Source: an uncultured bacterium
GTDB lineage: Bacteria > Bacteroidota > Ignavibacteria > Kapaibacteriales > UBA4661
Direction of reading: 5' to 3'
Assembly (NCBI GenBank): GCA_937899715.1
Contig: CALCNX010000094.1
Coordinates: 1 to 7,285, forward strand
DNA: 7,285 bases
Below the pieces are notes generated by a model. The model was not told the DNA's origin. It searched no databases and worked only from the letters and a program-made list of their open reading frames with translations. The position numbers were made by a program, and so were the translations under genes. Below are positions 5,395-7,285 of the stretch, one piece after another. Position 1 is the first letter of the stretch, and each line of letters opens with the position of its first letter.

Positions 5395-5558
5395 GAAAGC
5401 CCTGTATGCCGGACCACATATCGCGTACAGGGCTTTCCCATTTCAAGAGCAGTGTGCAGAAAAATGCCCTTGAAGCACGGTGGAATCTGGTGTTAAGGGC
5501 AGACGAAATGTCCGCACCCAAACGCGCAGTTTGAGAGGTCGAGGAAATGTTGTAGATT
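5395..5558 (+). repeat. Joint repeat, copy E (full length)
   Basis: Full copy with both hairpins (second: TTCAAGAGCA / TGCCCTTGAA, one mismatch) and an intact promoter end. Unlike the other copies it is not close to a stop codon: 178 nt separate it from the DUF4386 gene, the space holding the inverted repeat 5255-5361. The next start codon is 36 nt downstream. Confidence 0.9.
5396..5436 (+). terminator. Terminator-like hairpin of copy E
   Basis: Arms AAAGCCCTGTATGC (5396-5409) and GCGTACAGGGCTTT (5423-5436): 14 pairs with one G-U wobble. Confidence 0.7.
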
Positions 5559-5559
5559 G
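5530..5559 (+). promoter_or_regulatory. Candidate Bacteroidota-type promoter in copy E
   Basis: TTTG (5530-5533), 19 bases, TAGATTG (5553-5559). Only about 35 nt before the ATG at 5595, giving a short leader that contains the AAGGAGA ribosome-binding site (5583-5589). This is the best-placed of the four repeat promoters. Confidence 0.5.
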
Positions 5560-5594
5560 TAAAAAACACTTTGACATTGCTCAAGGAGAACACC

Positions 5595-5822
5595 ATGATA
5601 GAATTTACTCTCCAAATTGAAGAAAGCGTTGTCCGTACCTTTGGACATGCTCATATCGAACAATACTTACAAAGCGTCGTCAAAAAAATGGTCTTGAAAG
5701 CGGCGGCACAGGATGTATTAGAAGATTGGACAACCATAGACCTCAATAGCGACAATGACTGGCAAACAGCTCGCCGTCTTGCATGGGAACAAGAACATCA
5801 TAAATACTTCACCGCCAAATGA
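5595..5822 (+). CDS. Antitoxin of the second PIN-type module
   Basis: A 75-residue protein directly before a PIN toxin, sharing an ATGA overlap. The N-terminus (IEFTLQIEESVVRTFGHAHIEQYLQSVVKKM) looks like a short strand and two helices, compatible with a small DNA-binding fold. The C-terminal half (EDWTTIDLNSDNDWQTARRLAWEQEHHKYF) is acidic, then charged, and probably binds the toxin. No named family is recognised. The ATG at 5595 has a strong AAGGAGA site 5 nt upstream, so the in-frame TTG at 5571 is not needed. No sequence similarity is evident to the antitoxins at 1495 and 2398. Confidence 0.72.
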   Translation: MIEFTLQIEESVVRTFGHAHIEQYLQSVVKKMVLKAAAQDVLEDWTTIDLNSDNDWQTARRLAWEQEHHKYFTAK

Positions 5823-6241
5823 CCGATTTTGTCATTGATGCTAATGTTCTGATGAGTATTCTTATCAGTGGCAAAGCGGGCTACCGACCTATTTTGTCCT
5901 TCAATACCTTTATCCTTCCTGATTTTGCCCTCGTCGAAATTGAAAAGTATAACACCACCCTAAAAACCAAAACAGTGATGTCCGCGCTTCAACTCGTCGA
6001 ATGGACGTACTTTGTATTTTCCGAGCTGACGATTTTTCCTCGCTACGTTGTGGATGAATACCATATCACAACGTCCGCACGATTGCTTGAAAAAATTGAT
6101 ATGAAAGACCTTCCCTACCTTGCCTTGGCTATGCAGTTGGGGCTACCGCTTCTGACAAGAGACACACCATTGTATCAGGGATTGAGGAAACAAGGTTTTA
6201 AGAATGTGATAATGTTTGATGACTTTTTGAGAGCATTGTAA
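5819..6241 (+). CDS. PIN-domain ribonuclease toxin (second type)
   Basis: A 140-residue PIN-domain protein. DFVIDANVLMSIL gives the first Asp (D7) and N9. VEIEKY holds the conserved Glu (E40). DMKDLPYLALAMQLGLPLLTRD supplies the later acids (D94, D97 and D115). The 'D..DLPYLALA..LG.PL.T.D' stretch is typical of a PIN subgroup distinct from the COG1569-like toxin at 1703 and the toxin-first protein at 3237. The acidic set is complete, so ribonuclease activity is likely; the target is unknown. ATGA overlap with the antitoxin gives coupled translation. The degenerate terminator of repeat F follows 22 nt after the stop. Confidence 0.86.
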   Translation: MTDFVIDANVLMSILISGKAGYRPILSFNTFILPDFALVEIEKYNTTLKTKTVMSALQLVEWTYFVFSELTIFPRYVVDEYHITTSARLLEKIDMKDLPYLALAMQLGLPLLTRDTPLYQGLRKQGFKNVIMFDDFLRAL

Positions 6242-6262
6242 AAGATTAGCGCACCTTTTGAC

Positions 6263-6409
6263 AAAAAAACCTGCACGCAAGACCGAATATCGCGTACAGG
6301 GCTTTCCCATTTCAAGGGCAGTTTGCGAAAAAACGCCCTTGAAGCACGGTGAAATCTGGTGTTGAGGGCAGTCAAAGTGCTCATACCAAAACGTGCTGTT
6401 TGAGAGGTC
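6263..6409 (+). repeat. Joint repeat, copy F (3'-truncated, degenerate first hairpin)
   Basis: Alignable to the full copies up to TTTGAGAGGTC (end 6409), where it breaks and runs into the katG remnant; the -7 half of the promoter is lost. The left arm of hairpin 1 has decayed (AAAACCTG in place of AAAGCCCTG), so it is a weaker terminator, while the second hairpin (TTCAAGGGC / GCCCTTGAA) is intact. Confidence 0.87.
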
Positions 6410-6435
6410 ACGCAGGTGGTAGCAAGAAACTCATT

Positions 6436-6495
6436 TACGACTTCGTAGCAGCATGGTCGAAAGTAATGAATCTGGACTGCCTTGATGTAGCGTAA
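6436..6495 (+). pseudogene. katG: Remnant of the 3' end of a catalase-peroxidase gene (second copy)
   Basis: Bases 6436-6495 encode YDFVAAWSKVMNLDCLDVA and a stop: the C-terminus of KatG again. In-frame codons just before it (SKKLI, 6421-6435) may also be KatG-derived. It differs from the tail at 3863 at 11 of 60 bases, mostly at different codons rather than by simple copying. The similarity of the two blocks continues past the stop into the short repeat (GTGAAATTTTGAC, then the AAAAGCCCTG hairpin). Not functional. Confidence 0.8.
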
Positions 6496-6518
6496 GCAGG
6501 TTAGTGAAATTTTGACGG

Positions 6519-6561
6519 AAAAGCCCTGTATGCAACATGAAATCTTGTGTATGGGGCTTTT
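6519..6561 (+). terminator. Terminator hairpin of copy G
   Basis: Arms 6519-6535 (AAAAGCCCTGTATGCAA) and 6545-6561 (TTGTGTATGGGGCTTTT) pair over 17 positions, four of them G-U wobbles, with no mismatch; more T's follow. The stem has drifted in sequence yet stays paired as RNA on this strand. Confidence 0.75.
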
Positions 6562-6593
6562 GATTTTGAAGAGAGGGCGGAATTTTGTAGGTT
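6519..6593 (+). repeat. Short joint repeat, copy G
   Basis: A short form with only the two ends of the family: the first hairpin, and TTTG-N19-TAGGTT in place of TTTG-N19-TAGATT. The second hairpin and middle region are absent. It follows a katG tail, as copy D does. Confidence 0.75.
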
Positions 6594-6595
6594 AC
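6565..6595 (+). promoter_or_regulatory. Candidate Bacteroidota-type promoter before the TIR gene
   Basis: TTTG (6565-6568), 19 bases, TAGGTTAC (6588-6595). The spacing equals that in the long repeats although the bases between differ, which supports selection on the motif. The TIR start codon is 37 nt downstream. Confidence 0.45.
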
Positions 6596-6632
6596 AGGAA
6601 AACTGAATGCTGGCTGCAATACAAATAGTGCA

Positions 6633-7265
6633 ATGAATATTGAAGAATTTAAACAAATAGCATGGGAATATGTAGAGCTTGAAACAAAGACCAAGGTAAC
6701 GAAAGTTGAGTTTATAGAAAACTTTAGGCTCCTTAGTCAAGATAATTCTATCTTAAAGGTTACTACGGTCGACAAGGATTTTCCTGAATGGTACGTTGTT
6801 GGCGGCGACACTCCTTTCAACCTTTATGATGTCAGAAAATTTAGCTCTCCTGACGAAGCGTTCTCCTTTCATACAGGAATAATGATTCGTATGCTGGAAA
6901 GGAATTATGTTGAGCCTGATGAATCTCCCAAAGAAATCGGATACGACGCGTTTATTTCTCATGCTACAGAAGATAAGGATGATTTAGTAAGACCTCTAGC
7001 GGGATTGCTGAAAAAATATGGGTTTAGAATTTGGTATGATGAATTTGAGATAGAAATAGGTGATAGTTTAAGAGAATCTATTGACCAAGGACTTGTAAAC
7101 TCTAGATATGGTATTGTAATATTATCTCAGAAATTTTTAGATAAAAACTGGACCAAGTACGAACTTAATTCGTTGGTAGCTAAAGAAATTGCAGGAGAAA
7201 AAGTCATTCTCCCTATATGGCATAATGTTACTAAGAGCTTGTTTGAAAAGTCGGAAAGTAGGTAA
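6633..7265 (+). CDS. TIR-domain protein with uncharacterised N-terminal domain, apparently C-terminally truncated
   Basis: A 210-residue protein. Residues 1-95 form an N-terminal region I cannot assign; it includes the segment FPEWYVVGGDTPFNLYDVRK (50-69). A TIR domain begins at about 102: IGYDAFISHATEDKD (first strand and loop, 102-116), LLKKYGFRIWYDEFEIEIGDSLRE (126-148), YGIVILSQKFL (159-169), and KNWTKYELNSL, where E177 is the expected catalytic Glu of TIR NADases. Bacterial TIR proteins of this kind usually degrade NAD+ or make cyclic-ADP-ribose signals in anti-phage defence; for this protein that is inference. After LPIWHNVTKSLFEK the frame ends at SESR, where related proteins normally continue for some tens of residues (…YSPSLAD…), so the C-terminus seems cut. 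Its leader has no Shine-Dalgarno site; the promoter is probably in copy G. AT-rich relative to the TA genes. Confidence 0.85.
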   Translation: MNIEEFKQIAWEYVELETKTKVTKVEFIENFRLLSQDNSILKVTTVDKDFPEWYVVGGDTPFNLYDVRKFSSPDEAFSFHTGIMIRMLERNYVEPDESPKEIGYDAFISHATEDKDDLVRPLAGLLKKYGFRIWYDEFEIEIGDSLRESIDQGLVNSRYGIVILSQKFLDKNWTKYELNSLVAKEIAGEKVILPIWHNVTKSLFEKSESR

Positions 7266-7285
7266 AAAAAGCGGGCAAAGCCCGA
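7264..7285 (-). terminator. Hairpin with A-tract at the right edge
   Basis: CGGGC (7272-7276) and GCCCG (7280-7284) pair around AAA, preceded by a seven-A run (7264-7270). Read on the - strand this is a stem followed by T's, an intrinsic terminator for a gene coming from the right. If T's follow beyond the window it would also end the TIR transcript. Confidence 0.55.

Noticed and set aside
1265..6593. Joint repeats as a CRISPR array.
   Set aside because: The repeats are about 165 bp, spaced irregularly by 0.4-1.4 kb, and the intervals contain genes.
1265..6593. Joint repeats as insertion sequences or MITEs.
   Set aside because: No terminal inverted repeats spanning the element, no target-site duplications seen, uniform orientation, and consistent placement after coding ends.
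6431..6740. Minus-strand open frames opposite the katG tail, copy G and the TIR start.
   Set aside because: They cross a terminator hairpin and the start of a supported gene; no conserved motif.

Overview
The window looks like an accessory (genomic-island) segment of a bacterium from the Bacteroidota/Chlorobiota side of the tree. The support is indirect: moderate-to-low GC, A-rich leaders with few strong Shine-Dalgarno sites, promoter-like TTTG-N19-TAnnTT motifs of the Bacteroidota sigma type, and a DUF4386 membrane protein, a family common in that group. Nearly every supported gene lies on the + strand; only the hairpin at the right edge hints at a reverse-strand gene beyond the window.

Layout. 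At the left edge the tail of an unidentified gene overlaps (ATGA) a D12-class adenine DNA methyltransferase (137-1249). Four small toxin-antitoxin (TA) modules follow in the array: an antitoxin plus COG1569-type PIN toxin (1495-2101), an antitoxin plus RelE/ParE toxin (2398-2944), a PIN toxin followed by its small putative antitoxin in reversed order (3237-3843), and an antitoxin plus second-type PIN toxin (5595-6241). Between the third and fourth modules sits an AT-rich pair of overlapping membrane-protein genes (4093-5216), the second being DUF4386. The window ends with a TIR-domain protein (6633-7265) that appears to lack its C-terminal part.

The striking structure is what joins these units. 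Seven copies (A-G) of a repeat family lie in the same orientation, each downstream of a coding end. Full copies (about 165 bp: A 1265-1429, C 2981-3144, E 5395-5558) begin with a strong terminator-like hairpin (AAAGCCCTGTA...TACAGGGCTTT), continue with a second conserved hairpin, and end with TTTG-N19-TAGATT, which fits a Bacteroidota promoter placed 36-91 nt before the next start codon. Copies B and F have lost the promoter end. Copies D and G are short forms (hairpin plus promoter). I read the element as a combined 'stop the last gene, start the next one' joint that makes each module an independent cassette. It has no clear integron attC core.

Both short copies (D and G) are preceded by a 60-bp remnant of the 3' end of katG (catalase-peroxidase; DFVAAW..VMN.D motif, in frame to a stop). 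The two tails are about 82% identical to each other, so a katG-tail-plus-terminator block has been duplicated or acquired twice. A separate near-perfect 16-bp inverted repeat (5255-5361) closes the membrane-gene segment and has an attC-like outline. Together the window reads as a recombination-built array of stabilisation/defence genes (TA modules, DNA methyltransferase, TIR effector) assembled around a repeated regulatory joint. Gene families rest on recognised motifs; the joint's promoter and cassette roles are inference.
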